From the IMG/VR virus record IMGVR_UViG_3300008450_000149, positions 1-37,827 of that record: DNA of 37,827 nt, one strand, 5' to 3'. A program made the position numbers and the translations under genes. Positions 8,247 through 17,195 of the stretch are shown piece after piece (position 1 is the first letter of the stretch; the number at the start of each line of letters is the position of its first letter). Origin of the DNA: a virus. The notes under the pieces were generated by a model. It worked only from the letters and a program-made list of their open reading frames with translations, was not told where the DNA came from and ran no database searches.

Positions 8247-9194
8247 ATGGCACAACCGACGAACACCTACAGCACCAACGATATGGCAGGCATCCGCGAG
8301 GACTTGTCAGACATTATCTATGACGTTTCCCCCACTGAGACTCCTTTTCTGTCTCTGGCTGGCCGCTCAGAAGCTACGAACACCTACCACGAATGGCAGG
8401 TTGATTCTCTTGCCGCTGCTGCGACTAACTACGTGATTGAAGGCGATGACGCAACTACTGATGCAGGTACTGCGACAACTCGCCGAGGCAATTACACCAA
8501 CATTTCCGATAAGGTGGCTCGCGTCACTGGTACAGCTCGCGCAGTGAATGCCGCTGGCCGCGCTGATGAAATGGACTACCAAGTGCTGAAGCGTGCAAAA
8601 GAGCTGAAGCGCGACATGGAAACCGTTCTGCTGGCAAACAATGCCCGCGTCTCTGGTGATGACACTACTGCACGCGAGTGCGCTGGCGTCCCCGCGTGGC
8701 TGTTCACCAACACTGATTTTGGTGCTGGTGGCGCAGATGGTACTGGTGACGGTACTGACGCACGCACAGACGGCACGCAGCGTGCTTTCACGGAAGATCA
8801 GGTGAAGACTGTAATGCAGCTGGTATGGGAACAAGGCGGTATGCCTGACGTTCTTATGACTGGTTCATTCAACCGTCAAATTGCATCCAGCTTCACTGGC
8901 GGCAAGTCTGGTTTCCAGAAAGCAGAAGACAAGACCCTGCACGCGACCTATGACGTTTATGAATCAGACTTCGGTCAACTGAAGATGATTCCTAACCGCT
9001 TCCAGCGTTCGCGTGATGCCTTCGTGCTTCAGTCTGATATGTGGAAAGTGGCGTTTATGCCGGGCCGCAACATGGCCACGACTGACCTTGCCAAGACTGG
9101 TGACACAGACCGCAAGCAGATTCTGGCTGAGTACACACTTGAAGCCTGCAATGAAAAAGCGAACGGCATGATTGCCGACCTGACAACCTCTTGA
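8247..9194 (+). CDS. Major capsid protein (DUF5309/SU10-like)
   Basis: Main shell protein of the head, 315 aa. The opening NDMAGIREDLSDIIYDVSPTE followed by TPFLSLAG, the KVARVTGTARAV segment, the LKRDMETVLLANNAR helix, PDVLMTGSFNRQIASSF and the ending QILAEYTLEACNEKA are the hallmarks of the DUF5309 HK97-fold capsid family, found in SU10-like podoviruses. AAGGATAAGTAATC precedes the ATG. Codon use is more regular than in neighbours, as expected for a highly expressed gene. A tight hairpin follows the stop codon. Confidence 0.92.
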   Translation: MAQPTNTYSTNDMAGIREDLSDIIYDVSPTETPFLSLAGRSEATNTYHEWQVDSLAAAATNYVIEGDDATTDAGTATTRRGNYTNISDKVARVTGTARAVNAAGRADEMDYQVLKRAKELKRDMETVLLANNARVSGDDTTARECAGVPAWLFTNTDFGAGGADGTGDGTDARTDGTQRAFTEDQVKTVMQLVWEQGGMPDVLMTGSFNRQIASSFTGGKSGFQKAEDKTLHATYDVYESDFGQLKMIPNRFQRSRDAFVLQSDMWKVAFMPGRNMATTDLAKTGDTDRKQILAEYTLEACNEKANGMIADLTTS

Positions 9195-9201
9195 TAATGG
9201 C

Positions 9202-9219
9202 GAGGCCCTTCGGGGCCTC
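9202..9219 (+). terminator. Post-capsid hairpin with UUCG tetraloop
   Basis: A perfect 7-bp stem GAGGCCC / GGGCCTC closed by a TTCG tetraloop, giving the very stable C(UUCG)G form. It lies eight bases after the capsid stop. No U-tract follows, and the next ribosome site starts six bases later, so it is more likely a partial terminator or 3' mRNA stabiliser raising capsid transcript levels than a full stop. Confidence 0.7.
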
Positions 9220-9233
9220 TGTCTGGAGAATTT

Positions 9234-9788
9234 ATGAGTACATACATCATTGAAAACGAACCAGCCATCGACGCACTAGCGGACGGTGACTCGTTTGTGG
9301 TTTATGACCTCTCGACAAAATCAACGCGGGGCGTCACTGGATCACAGGTGCGGGCACAGCTTAATGGCGGGGTGACAGATGCAACTGCTGCGACTCTGGC
9401 CGTTACTCAAGCGTCACACGGTGGCAAGACTATTACCCTTAATCGGGCGGCTGGCATTGCTGTTACTTTGCCTCTGGCTACTGGTACTGGTTCTATTTAT
9501 CGCTTTTTCGTGGGCACTACTGTCACAAGTAACTCAACGACTATCAAAGTGGGTACTGCTTCTGAAACGATGCGCGGAAACGCAATAGTTCTTCAGGATG
9601 CTGGCGACACTCTGGTGGGATTTGAGGCGGGATCAACTGCTGACACGATTACGCTTAACGGCACCACAACTGGCGGCATTTTGGGTGACTTCATTGAACT
9701 GATTGACGTTGCCGCAAACCTGTTTTACGTGCGTTGTGTGTTGTCCGGCACAGGCACTGAAGCAACCCCATTTAGCGCCACGGTATAA
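9234..9788 (+). CDS. Beta-rich head-associated protein, possible decoration protein
   Basis: A 184-aa protein without Cys clusters or membrane segments, rich in Thr, Gly and Ala. The N-terminus (IENEPAIDALADGDSFVVYD) is a short anchor; the remainder reads as a beta-sandwich with GGKTITLNRAAGIAVTLP, SIYRFFVGTTV and LVGFEAGSTADTITLNG. It follows the capsid hairpin with its own GGAG site nine bases before ATG. Proteins at this site are often capsid cement or decoration proteins; that role is inferred from position and composition. Confidence 0.65.
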   Translation: MSTYIIENEPAIDALADGDSFVVYDLSTKSTRGVTGSQVRAQLNGGVTDATAATLAVTQASHGGKTITLNRAAGIAVTLPLATGTGSIYRFFVGTTVTSNSTTIKVGTASETMRGNAIVLQDAGDTLVGFEAGSTADTITLNGTTTGGILGDFIELIDVAANLFYVRCVLSGTGTEATPFSATV

Positions 9789-9800
9789 GGACACTGACAC

Positions 9801-10172
9801 ATGGCAAACACTTACCCTAATACTCCCAAAGTCAGCCGTCGATTTATCACGGCTCAGATTGCGGACGTTTCGGCAGCCGGGCAGATTTACGTTGTTCCCG
9901 GCTTCCGTGGCAAAATCATCCGCGCATACACTGCGCTCAATAGTGCTATTACCGGCGCTGACGCTGGCCTTACGCTGAAGATTGGCGGAACGGCTGTTAC
10001 TGGTGGCACTATCACTATTACACAGTCTGGCTCTGCCTCTGGCGATGTGGATAGCTGCACTCCTACGGGGGCTAATAGCTTTACTTCCACCCAGGCTGTA
10101 GAGATTGAAACCGATGGCGCGTCCTCGACGACTGCTATCGTGACAGTCACTCTGGAACTGGAGCCTACCTAA
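9801..10172 (+). CDS. Small beta-rich structural protein
   Basis: A 123-aa protein opening MANTYPNTPKVSRRFITAQI, then alternating hydrophobic and small residues (IYVVPGFRGKIIRAY, AGLTLKIGGTAV, TITITQSG) and ending VTVTLELEPT, suggesting a single beta-barrel. Similar overall composition to the preceding gene, so the two may be paired virion surface components. AAGGA lies before ATG. TAATG overlap with the next gene. Exact role not recognised. Confidence 0.65.
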   Translation: MANTYPNTPKVSRRFITAQIADVSAAGQIYVVPGFRGKIIRAYTALNSAITGADAGLTLKIGGTAVTGGTITITQSGSASGDVDSCTPTGANSFTSTQAVEIETDGASSTTAIVTVTLELEPT

Positions 10173-10534
10173 TGGCAAAGTTGATGGGGGTCGAGACTCT
10201 AAACGGTATCGTTGAACGTCACTGGATGCACGAAGATGGGGGAAGGAAACTTCTCACTATCGAGCGCGTGCAGGACGTTGAAGGGATTCTTAAGAATAAC
10301 CGTGAAGAATACAACTCGGCCTCCAGAGGCTTTGGCAAAAGTGATATGCAGAAAGTGGCTTCGATCCCTGCCGTGGTGTTAGAGAACATCTGCGCCACGA
10401 AGGGGATCAAGTTTCAAGAATTGATGCACTGCAAGACAGATCGAGCAAAAGCTATCTGGAATGACCTACTGAACAACAGTGATTTCCGCGCCTTCCGCAC
10501 AAAGCCGGGAGTGGTTAAAGTCAATGGCAATTAG
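10172..10534 (+). CDS. Conserved phage protein between capsid and adaptor genes
   Basis: A 120-aa protein with the layout common to a family located after podo- and siphophage capsid genes: a short TLNGIVERHWMHEDG opening, a LTIERVQDVEGILKNNREEYN segment, MQKVASIPAVVLENI, and a final LLNNSDFRAFRTKPGVVKV. The last motif (few residues, WRT/FRT-x-PG) is the recognisable part. Function in this family is not established; position suggests head completion. Its last 11 bases overlap the adaptor start. Confidence 0.72.
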   Translation: MAKLMGVETLNGIVERHWMHEDGGRKLLTIERVQDVEGILKNNREEYNSASRGFGKSDMQKVASIPAVVLENICATKGIKFQELMHCKTDRAKAIWNDLLNNSDFRAFRTKPGVVKVNGN

Positions 10535-11135
10535 CACATACTCAGAATTGAAAACAGAGATTGCGGAGCATTTGGACCGCGATGATCTGACTACCAAGAT
10601 TGACACGTTTATTGACCTTGCTGAAGCCAGGCACCGTCGAGACATTCGTATACGTGAAATGATTACCCGCGAAGCTATCACTATTGATGCCCGCTATGAA
10701 GACTTTCCCACGGGCTTGCTTGAGGTAATCACCTTCAGGTTGATTACTGACCCGGTGACCAAACTTCAGTATGTGACCCCTGAGCAGATGGGCGACTACC
10801 GAACGGAAGAAAGCGGCAAGCCTGAATTGTTCACGATTCATTCACAGTTTGAATTCAACAAAGTTCCAGACGATTCGTACAGCGGCGAGATTCTTTTCCA
10901 CAAAGCACTCACTGCCTTAGCTGATGGGAACACCACAAACGCGCTATTGACTCGCGCTCCTGACGCATACCTTTACGGGGCGTTGGTGGCATCGGCCCCT
11001 TACCTGCTAAACGATGAAAGAATTGAAACGTGGGCATCATTGTATAAGTCTGCTGTAGACGGACTAGCAATCGCTCGAAGACAAGAAAGAAGCTCAGGCG
11101 TTCTAGTTTCAAGGGTTCGCGGCTCTACTCCTTAA
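10524..11135 (+). CDS. Head-tail adaptor protein (SU10 adaptor-like)
   Basis: A 203-aa protein that would bind below the portal and connect it to the nozzle. The opening TYSELKTEIAEHLDRDDLTT followed by FIDLAEARHRRDIRIREM is characteristic of podovirus adaptors, followed by a beta segment with DFPTGLLEVITFRL and a helical C-terminus. The start at ATG 10524 overlaps the previous gene by 11 bases; an upstream in-frame start would add 15 residues that do not fit the family. Portal, capsid, adaptor and nozzle are in the expected order. Confidence 0.8.
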   Translation: MAISTYSELKTEIAEHLDRDDLTTKIDTFIDLAEARHRRDIRIREMITREAITIDARYEDFPTGLLEVITFRLITDPVTKLQYVTPEQMGDYRTEESGKPELFTIHSQFEFNKVPDDSYSGEILFHKALTALADGNTTNALLTRAPDAYLYGALVASAPYLLNDERIETWASLYKSAVDGLAIARRQERSSGVLVSRVRGSTP

Positions 11136-11144
11136 GGGTATCAA

Positions 11145-12632
11145 ATGCCTGTAATCAATTTCATCGAATGGACGCCTGATGACGCAGACCTTGGAAGCTC
11201 CGGGGCTGTAGTTGTCAAGAATGCCCTCCCCGGACGCGCAGGATACAAGCCGTTCAACTCCCTTAGCGTTATCACTGATGCGCTGGCTACCCGTCCATTG
11301 GGCGCCATAGAAGCCTACGACATTAACAACGCTTCTTATCAGTATGTCGGGATTGCAGCGGCCATCTATGAGCTAAACGAAACCGACCTGACTTGGACGG
11401 ATGTAACCAACTCTGGCGGGGCATATGCTACGGCATCGGGCGAGGCGTGGGAGTTTGTTCGATGGGAGAACAAAGTTTTAGGCGTGAACTTTACCGACGA
11501 CCCGCAACAGATCACGATGGGCGGGGCCAACTTCACAGACCTTTCAACGGCCTTCCGGGCGCGTCACATAGCCGTGGTGCGTGATTTCGTTGTAGTGGCT
11601 AATACCTATGATGCTTCGGACGGAAACCGCCCAAACCGCGTGAGATGGTCAGGGATAGGCGACGAAACAAGCTGGACAGTATCCGCATCTACTCTGGCTG
11701 ATTACCGAGACCTTCCATCGGGCGGGCCTATTCAAAAGATACTAGGCGGCGAGATTGGGATTATCGTTAGCCAGCGGGGCGTTTCCCGTATGTCGTTTAT
11801 TGGCGCTCCCGTGGTGTTCCAGATAGATGAGATTCTGCCGGAGGTTGGCGCAATCTGTCCGGGCTGCGTGACTCAGTTGGGAGATAATATATACTTCATT
11901 TCCGAACAGGGGTTCGTGGAATTGACCGGCGGCGGCACGGGCGTTAATTACATCGGGGCCGGGAAAGTAGACCAGTTCTTCTTTGAGGACTTGGACCCAG
12001 AATATCTTTCGAGAATGTCCTGCATTGCAGACCCCACAGGCAACCGGATTATCTGGGCTTATCCTGGCGCGTCCAACACATCTGGGCGCCCGAACAAGCT
12101 GATTATATACGACCGCACCTTTCTAAAGTGGACGCTGATTGAAGAAGATGTCGAGCTGCTTTTGAGAGCTAAGGGCATTGGATTCACCTTGGATGAGTTA
12201 GATGCTATTGGCTATCCAAACCTTGACCTGATGAATGTTTCGCTCGATTCCCCATTGTTCAAGCAATCAGCCTCACAGCTTGCCGCGTTTGATGATGAAT
12301 ACAAGCTCGGGTTCTTCCGAGGGCTATACAAGACCGCCACTATTGAAACGCGAGAAAGCGAGATATTCGCCGGGGCTAATGCTCAGGTAAATGCTTTCCG
12401 GCCTCTGGTGGATTTGGGCACGGTGACGGCGGAAGTGGGTCGGCGTGACAGATTGACCGACCCAGTTACTTGGGGCGCCTCACTCAGCCAGTCATCTAGC
12501 GGCAAATTCAATACTCGATCAAATGCCCGTTATCATCGTTTTAGGCTGACCATTAGCGGGAATGATTGGGTGGACGCCCTGGGCGTTCAAATTGACCCGG
12601 CGGACGTAAGACAGGGAAGCGGACGTGCCTGA
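11145..12632 (+). CDS. Tail nozzle / stabilisation protein (beta-propeller-like)
   Basis: A 495-aa protein in the place of podovirus nozzle or P22 gp10-like stabilisation proteins. The sequence is beta-rich with repeated blade-like units, for example WEFVRWENKVLGVNFTDDP, ARHIAVVRDFVVVANT, GIIVSQRGVSRMSFIGAP, GDNIYFISEQGFVELTGG and NRIIWAYPGAS, followed by a C-terminal domain with FRPLVDLGTVTAEVGRRD and ARYHRFRLTISG. No membrane segment. It starts nine bases after the adaptor stop. The assignment comes from length, order and repeat structure. Confidence 0.75.
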   Translation: MPVINFIEWTPDDADLGSSGAVVVKNALPGRAGYKPFNSLSVITDALATRPLGAIEAYDINNASYQYVGIAAAIYELNETDLTWTDVTNSGGAYATASGEAWEFVRWENKVLGVNFTDDPQQITMGGANFTDLSTAFRARHIAVVRDFVVVANTYDASDGNRPNRVRWSGIGDETSWTVSASTLADYRDLPSGGPIQKILGGEIGIIVSQRGVSRMSFIGAPVVFQIDEILPEVGAICPGCVTQLGDNIYFISEQGFVELTGGGTGVNYIGAGKVDQFFFEDLDPEYLSRMSCIADPTGNRIIWAYPGASNTSGRPNKLIIYDRTFLKWTLIEEDVELLLRAKGIGFTLDELDAIGYPNLDLMNVSLDSPLFKQSASQLAAFDDEYKLGFFRGLYKTATIETRESEIFAGANAQVNAFRPLVDLGTVTAEVGRRDRLTDPVTWGASLSQSSSGKFNTRSNARYHRFRLTISGNDWVDALGVQIDPADVRQGSGRA

Positions 12633-13122
12633 TGTAAGATCGCGGCCTAATGTGCCGACCAATCATATTAACGAGAAAGAACACCGTCGAATGCTTGCCG
12701 AACAAGCAAACGCGGCCATTCCTGTTTTGCGTGACTTTACCCCCGTTCTCAAGTTTGGCGGGGCGACCACAGGAATCACGTATTCAACTCAGCTAGGGCG
12801 CACCGTGACTTACTCGGGAGTAGTCCATGAAGTGTGGGTAGACATTGGCCTATCCAGCAAAGGAAGTGCCACGGGTGACGCCACAATTACAGGATTGTTG
12901 GAAACGAACAATTCTGGCGTTCCGGCTTGCTCGGCTGATTTGGCAATGGAGAATGCCAGCGGCGGGCTTACTGCACTAAAAGCAAGGGTCGAAACCGGGG
13001 CCAGCACAATCACCCTCTACCATTCACACGGGGCATCGGCTGGCGCGGCTACTGCGATTGATGACGCTGATTTCACAAATACCACTACCGTTCACTTGCA
13101 TATTGTGTACAGGGTTGTCTGA
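12625..13122 (+). CDS. Virion protein with fibre-type beta domain
   Basis: A 165-aa protein beginning with GTG inside the previous gene (eight-base overlap). A charged N-terminal helix (HINEKEHRRMLAEQANAAI) precedes a domain with LKFGGATTGITYSTQLG and LSSKGSATGDATITGLLE, a signature of small beta-sandwich domains in phage receptor-binding and head fibre proteins. The helix would attach it to the particle. Adhesin or decoration role is inference; the motif itself is seen directly. Confidence 0.65.
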   Translation: MPDVRSRPNVPTNHINEKEHRRMLAEQANAAIPVLRDFTPVLKFGGATTGITYSTQLGRTVTYSGVVHEVWVDIGLSSKGSATGDATITGLLETNNSGVPACSADLAMENASGGLTALKARVETGASTITLYHSHGASAGAATAIDDADFTNTTTVHLHIVYRVV

Positions 13123-13532
13123 TGTCAGTCAGCTTGGTAACAGCAGAGACTTTGCCCGTGGTATGGGAGCAGTTTAGACCCAAAATACAGGAGGCTTTAT
13201 CCGGCGGCATGGGCGACCACTACAGCGAAGCGTACTATTATCAAGAAGTGCTTAGTGGTAGAATGATGATGTGGGCAATGCACGAAAGCGAGATAATGGC
13301 GGTTGGAATTGTATCTGTCAATGAATTTCCGATAGGCAAGTCATTATTTATTGAACTTCTCGCCGGATCACAGCTAGATACATGGCTGGATGAAGTAGAA
13401 CCTCTTTTGAAAGAATACGCTAGGCAGATTGGGGCAACAACCATTGAGGCATCATGCCGCCCCGGACTCGTAAAGAAACTGAAGAATTGGCGACAAGTAG
13501 CCATTCTTATGAGGCTGGATCATGGGCGGTAG
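13122..13532 (+). CDS. GNAT-like phage protein
   Basis: A 136-aa protein of the small acyltransferase-like family often placed near podovirus ejection genes. It has HYSEAYYYQEVLSGRMMMW (substrate-side helix and strand), SEIMAVGIVSVNEFP, the SLFIELLAGSQLDTWL segment and the final ATTIEASCRPGLVKKL, which together suggest a GNAT fold. The acetyl-CoA loop is not clear, so enzymatic activity is uncertain. It overlaps the next gene by 11 bases. Possible role: modification or chaperoning of an ejection protein (inference). Confidence 0.68.
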   Translation: MSVSLVTAETLPVVWEQFRPKIQEALSGGMGDHYSEAYYYQEVLSGRMMMWAMHESEIMAVGIVSVNEFPIGKSLFIELLAGSQLDTWLDEVEPLLKEYARQIGATTIEASCRPGLVKKLKNWRQVAILMRLDHGR

Positions 13533-14646
13533 CAGCAAACAAAGCGGACCAACAACAACGCAAAGCCAAAGCCAGGTTGTTATCCCTGACTTCCTGAAGC
13601 CGTATCTGCAAAATCAGATGAACGTGGGCGGCGGGGCTTTGACTAATCTTCAAGGCCAACTGCAAAACGCTGGCGCTGACCAACTGGTTGCGGGATTTAC
13701 CCCCGATCAGCTTCGGGGAATGGACATGGCGAGGAACTTCGCCACAGACCCTAACGGCGCACTGGCTCAAGCGCAGAACCGGATTGGCGACATTGCACAA
13801 GGCGCGGCGATTACCCGCTATTCTCCGCAAGTGCTAGATGCGATTGGTCAAGGAATGGGCGCTTCGTTTGACACTTCCGGCCTACAGAATTTTGCACAGA
13901 ATCCCGCACAACTTCAGTCCGAAGCTCAGAATGCCCTGACTCAATCCGCTGCCGGCGGGTTCATGTATGGCAACCCGGCTTTTGATGAAGCTGTGCAAGC
14001 CTCTATTCGTGCCGTCCGTCCTAATATCCTCTCCGGGTTTGCTTCGCAAGGCGGGGCAGGAGCGGCGAAGGGCGGGCTGGCTCAGATTGGAATGCAGCAA
14101 GCGGCGTCTGATTCGTTTGCTCGATTGTTTGGTGATGAAAGAGAGCGTCAATTGAGGGCTTCCGGCCAATTGGGCGATTTCAGTCTTGGTGCTCGCAATC
14201 TTCAGCAGGACGCTGCGAATCAGAACATTCAAGCCCAGCTACAAGGCCAGCAGCTACGCAATCAGGCGGCGGCTAACTTTGGCGGGTTACTGAGCGACGA
14301 GCGAGGCCGACAACTTAACGCGGCAGGACAGCTTCCGGGCATAGGTTTACTTGGCGCGGACGTTCTTCAGGGCATCGGCGGATTGCAGCAGCAGATGAAT
14401 CAATCCAACATCAACGCCCCATTGAACGCACAGCAAATGCTCCTTGCGGCGGCTTCTGGAATGCCTCAGTTCAATGCTCTATTGGGGCAGTCTGGAACGT
14501 CTACTGGAACAGAGCCTATCTATAGAAACAAGGGCGCGGGCGCCTTGGGCGGCGCTCTTACTGGGGCACAGCTTGGGTCTTATTTTGGGCCGATGGGAAC
14601 CGGAATAGGGGCTGTTGGCGGCGGCCTTCTTGGGCTTTTGGGGTAA
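13522..14646 (+). CDS. Ejection (internal virion) protein 1
   Basis: A 374-aa protein rich in Gln, Ala and Gly with no enzyme motif. Helical segments around residues 60-110 and 210-300 are separated by glycine-rich linkers, and the C-terminus (GAGALGGALTGAQLGSYFG, GIGAVGGGLLGLLG) is a glycine zipper able to insert in membranes. This composition and the run of three such genes between nozzle and fibre genes are typical of podovirus ejection proteins that form a channel for DNA across the envelope (P22 gp7/gp20/gp16 position). Starts in the end of the GNAT-like gene. Confidence 0.72.
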   Translation: MGGSSKQSGPTTTQSQSQVVIPDFLKPYLQNQMNVGGGALTNLQGQLQNAGADQLVAGFTPDQLRGMDMARNFATDPNGALAQAQNRIGDIAQGAAITRYSPQVLDAIGQGMGASFDTSGLQNFAQNPAQLQSEAQNALTQSAAGGFMYGNPAFDEAVQASIRAVRPNILSGFASQGGAGAAKGGLAQIGMQQAASDSFARLFGDERERQLRASGQLGDFSLGARNLQQDAANQNIQAQLQGQQLRNQAAANFGGLLSDERGRQLNAAGQLPGIGLLGADVLQGIGGLQQQMNQSNINAPLNAQQMLLAAASGMPQFNALLGQSGTSTGTEPIYRNKGAGALGGALTGAQLGSYFGPMGTGIGAVGGGLLGLLG

Positions 14647-14649
14647 TCT

Positions 14650-15855
14650 ATGGCAGATCAAAGAAACTTCGGGAATCACCTGCAAGGGCTTTTGTCTAAT
14701 CCAATGTTCAACATTGGCACCGGCCTCCTTGCCGCCTCTGGCCCGTCTGCCACTCCGGTAGGCTTCGGACAGGCTTTGGCCTCTGGCATTCAGTACGGCA
14801 CACAGCGACAAGCCGAGCAGATGAAGCTGCAAATGGCCCGCGATGAAATGGACGCTGCACAGAAGCGCAAGGCGGCTATTGCTGAGTTCTCCGGTTTACT
14901 GACCCCCGGCCAAACTCCCGGCCCTGTTGTGTCTGCGACTCCTGCGGCTATCAATACGCCTGAAGGCCAATCTCGGGCTATGGGCCTCCTTGGGCAGATT
15001 AATCCGGAAGCATTCGCACAGCAAGCGGCAGCGCGTCAATTCGCAGCACCCGCACAAGCTGAAGCGCCGAGAGTGTCAACTTCAGTTAACGATTTCATGC
15101 TGATGAATCCCGACCTTGCCCCCGGCTCGCCTGAGTTCAGATCTGGTTACAAAGAGTTTATGGGCCAGCAAGACCCGTCCGGCGCACTGACCGATCAAGT
15201 GCAATTGCAGCTCCTGAGCTTGCAGCTTGAAAACGAGCGGACAGCCAGAGCGCAAGAGGAAAGAACTCGCACGCAGGAAGCGGCAGGCACGCGCAAAGCG
15301 GTGTATTCAGACCTCGCCAAGCTGGAAGAAATGGGCCAGCTGAACGAGCGGCTTTCCGGAACATTCCTTGCGCCCGGCATGGTTAGCCCTGACATGCGCC
15401 GAGACATTGCCAGCGTGCGAACGTCCGTCAATGAATTGTTCGGAGCGGATACAGCCGAGTCTCAAAAAGTAATCTCTGACTTTGACCGCTTCAGCAAATT
15501 GACTCAGGACTTTGTTATCGGGTCCATCGACCGGCTCAATGGTTCTGGCGCTTTGACTGACACTAAGTTCAACGCCCTGATTAGCTCAAATGCGAGCCTT
15601 GGTTCTTCGCCGCAAGCAAACAACTTGATTATTGCCGACAACATCAATTCCATTCTTGATGGTGCTGCAATTGAGGGAATTGAAGTGCCGAATGCTGACC
15701 GATACCGAGAACTGGCGCAAAGGCTGAAGGGCGGCTCTGTAGCTGTAGATATTGAGGCAATGCCGGTAGAGCAGTTGAGAAACCTTGACACTTCAGGGTT
15801 GACTCCCGCACAGATTCAGCGTGCAATTCAGCGCGTTCAAGAGGCTGGTATTTAA
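14650..15855 (+). CDS. Ejection (internal virion) protein 2
   Basis: A 401-aa protein with an N-terminal hydrophobic, glycine-containing segment (NPMFNIGTGLLAASGPSATP), a coiled coil around residues 50-80, a Pro/Ala/Gln-rich linker, a second coiled coil (about 175-225) and a folded C-terminal half with helical repeats. No catalytic motif seen. It follows ejection protein 1 after three bases and overlaps ejection protein 3 by one base. Assignment to DNA ejection is from composition and position. Confidence 0.7.
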   Translation: MADQRNFGNHLQGLLSNPMFNIGTGLLAASGPSATPVGFGQALASGIQYGTQRQAEQMKLQMARDEMDAAQKRKAAIAEFSGLLTPGQTPGPVVSATPAAINTPEGQSRAMGLLGQINPEAFAQQAAARQFAAPAQAEAPRVSTSVNDFMLMNPDLAPGSPEFRSGYKEFMGQQDPSGALTDQVQLQLLSLQLENERTARAQEERTRTQEAAGTRKAVYSDLAKLEEMGQLNERLSGTFLAPGMVSPDMRRDIASVRTSVNELFGADTAESQKVISDFDRFSKLTQDFVIGSIDRLNGSGALTDTKFNALISSNASLGSSPQANNLIIADNINSILDGAAIEGIEVPNADRYRELAQRLKGGSVAVDIEAMPVEQLRNLDTSGLTPAQIQRAIQRVQEAGI

Positions 15856-17195
15856 TGCCAACAATCGCTGAAATGATTGCCCAACAGCGTCAAGCCGCCT
15901 CGTCGTCTGTCCCGCCTAGCGTTGCAGGCAATCAGGCAATGGTGGCAAACCGAGAACAGCAGCGGCAGGCAGTAGATACTTCAGGCTCTGCGATGATGCA
16001 GGGCATGGCATCTAGGCTTGCTGGTAATGTGGCGAACATTCCTGACGTTCTGGCGAACATTGCCGCAAGGTCGGTGAATAACGCGGCACAGCTTCCTGAT
16101 TTTATGAACCCTGCAAACTATCAGCGGGGCGGCGGCGATGTACGCAATTTCCAGCAGCCTGAAACATTGATTCCGGTGCCGACCTTGGGGCAAGAAACGA
16201 TTCCCGGCCCTACCGGCTCAGACTTGCTTGGCCTGGCCCAAAGAGGCGGAGAATTGGCGGGCGCGATCCGAACGGGAGACTTTAGCCAGTTTCGACCAAA
16301 TGCAGGCGCACAGCAGCAAGCCAGAACCGAGGCTATGCAGCAGCAAAGCCCGACTTCCTTTTGGCTCGGGCAGATCGGTGGCGACATGATGACAATGCTG
16401 ACCGCTCGCGCTCCTATTGCGTCTGCGCGTGGCAATGCACAGCTTGCGGCCATTAGTGCTGCAAAGGCCGCTGAGAAGGGCGGAACATCTATTGCTTTGG
16501 CTCCTAGTGTTGCTGCTGCCCTAAAAAGCGCCACAGTCAATTCAAAATCCACGGCCACGCTGATGAACAGACTCGGCAGGGTTGGTGAAACCGGGCTTGA
16601 AGGATTTACGCTCGCCGCATTGAACGGACAGGCTGACCCGCTGGAAACAGCGGCATATGCGGCAGGGACGCAGGCGGCTGGAAGTGTATTGCTTGGCGGC
16701 ATGACTGGATTGCTATCAGGTGGCCCGACTAAAGCAGGGACCAAGCTGGCCATCTCCGCTGTAGCAATCGGCGCCATGATGCAGATATTCAAGGCTGCTA
16801 CTCCGGCAGGCAACGAAAGCCCCGTGGAGGTTCTTTCTTCGCTTGACGCTGGATTTAACAAGGTTGCGCTAGGGCTGGCCGCTGGCGTTGTTTCTGGCGC
16901 TGCTGGAATGGGCCGCGTGACTAATCGCTTCCCGGTAACAGCCCTGCCGCAAGTGGCCGACATGATTACATCAATGCCACGGGCTGCGACTCTCTCAGTG
17001 TTGACGCAGATACTTGAAGACCCGGCAGCGGAGGCAGTTGTGAACAAGATTTCCACAGACCCAGGCTATTTCGATCCGGCATCACTGCGAAGAATAGAGC
17101 GGGCATTTGTTGACGAAAAGGTCAACATTTCCACCACAATCGAAGACCTGATGAACAATAGAGAATTCCGACAGAAATTTGAGGCCCTACAATGA
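15855..17195 (+). CDS. Ejection (internal virion) protein 3
   Basis: A 446-aa protein rich in Ala, Gly, Ser and Gln. After an N-terminal disordered part it has hydrophobic, alanine/glycine-rich stretches (about residues 165-215 and 260-360, for example TQAAGSVLLGGMTGLLSGG and GLAAGVVSGAAGMG) that look able to span or line a membrane channel, then a soluble C-terminal part with SLRRIERAFVDEKVN. The long antisense open frame in the same DNA is a by-product of the GC- and Ala-rich sequence. Ejection role is inferred from neighbours and composition. Confidence 0.7.
   Translation: MPTIAEMIAQQRQAASSSVPPSVAGNQAMVANREQQRQAVDTSGSAMMQGMASRLAGNVANIPDVLANIAARSVNNAAQLPDFMNPANYQRGGGDVRNFQQPETLIPVPTLGQETIPGPTGSDLLGLAQRGGELAGAIRTGDFSQFRPNAGAQQQARTEAMQQQSPTSFWLGQIGGDMMTMLTARAPIASARGNAQLAAISAAKAAEKGGTSIALAPSVAAALKSATVNSKSTATLMNRLGRVGETGLEGFTLAALNGQADPLETAAYAAGTQAAGSVLLGGMTGLLSGGPTKAGTKLAISAVAIGAMMQIFKAATPAGNESPVEVLSSLDAGFNKVALGLAAGVVSGAAGMGRVTNRFPVTALPQVADMITSMPRAATLSVLTQILEDPAAEAVVNKISTDPGYFDPASLRRIERAFVDEKVNISTTIEDLMNNREFRQKFEALQ

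Noticed and set aside
8367-8834. 155-codon minus-strand frame within the capsid gene
   Set aside because: Shadow of the strongly coding capsid gene; no ribosome site or family motif.
9633-10178. 181-codon minus-strand frame across two structural genes
   Set aside because: Runs antisense through two real genes and their gap; composition is random.
16121-17056. 311-codon minus-strand open frame within ejection protein 3
   Set aside because: Antisense to a well-supported gene in Ala/Gly/Gln-rich DNA, with Ser/Pro/Ala low-complexity product and no ribosome site or operon context.
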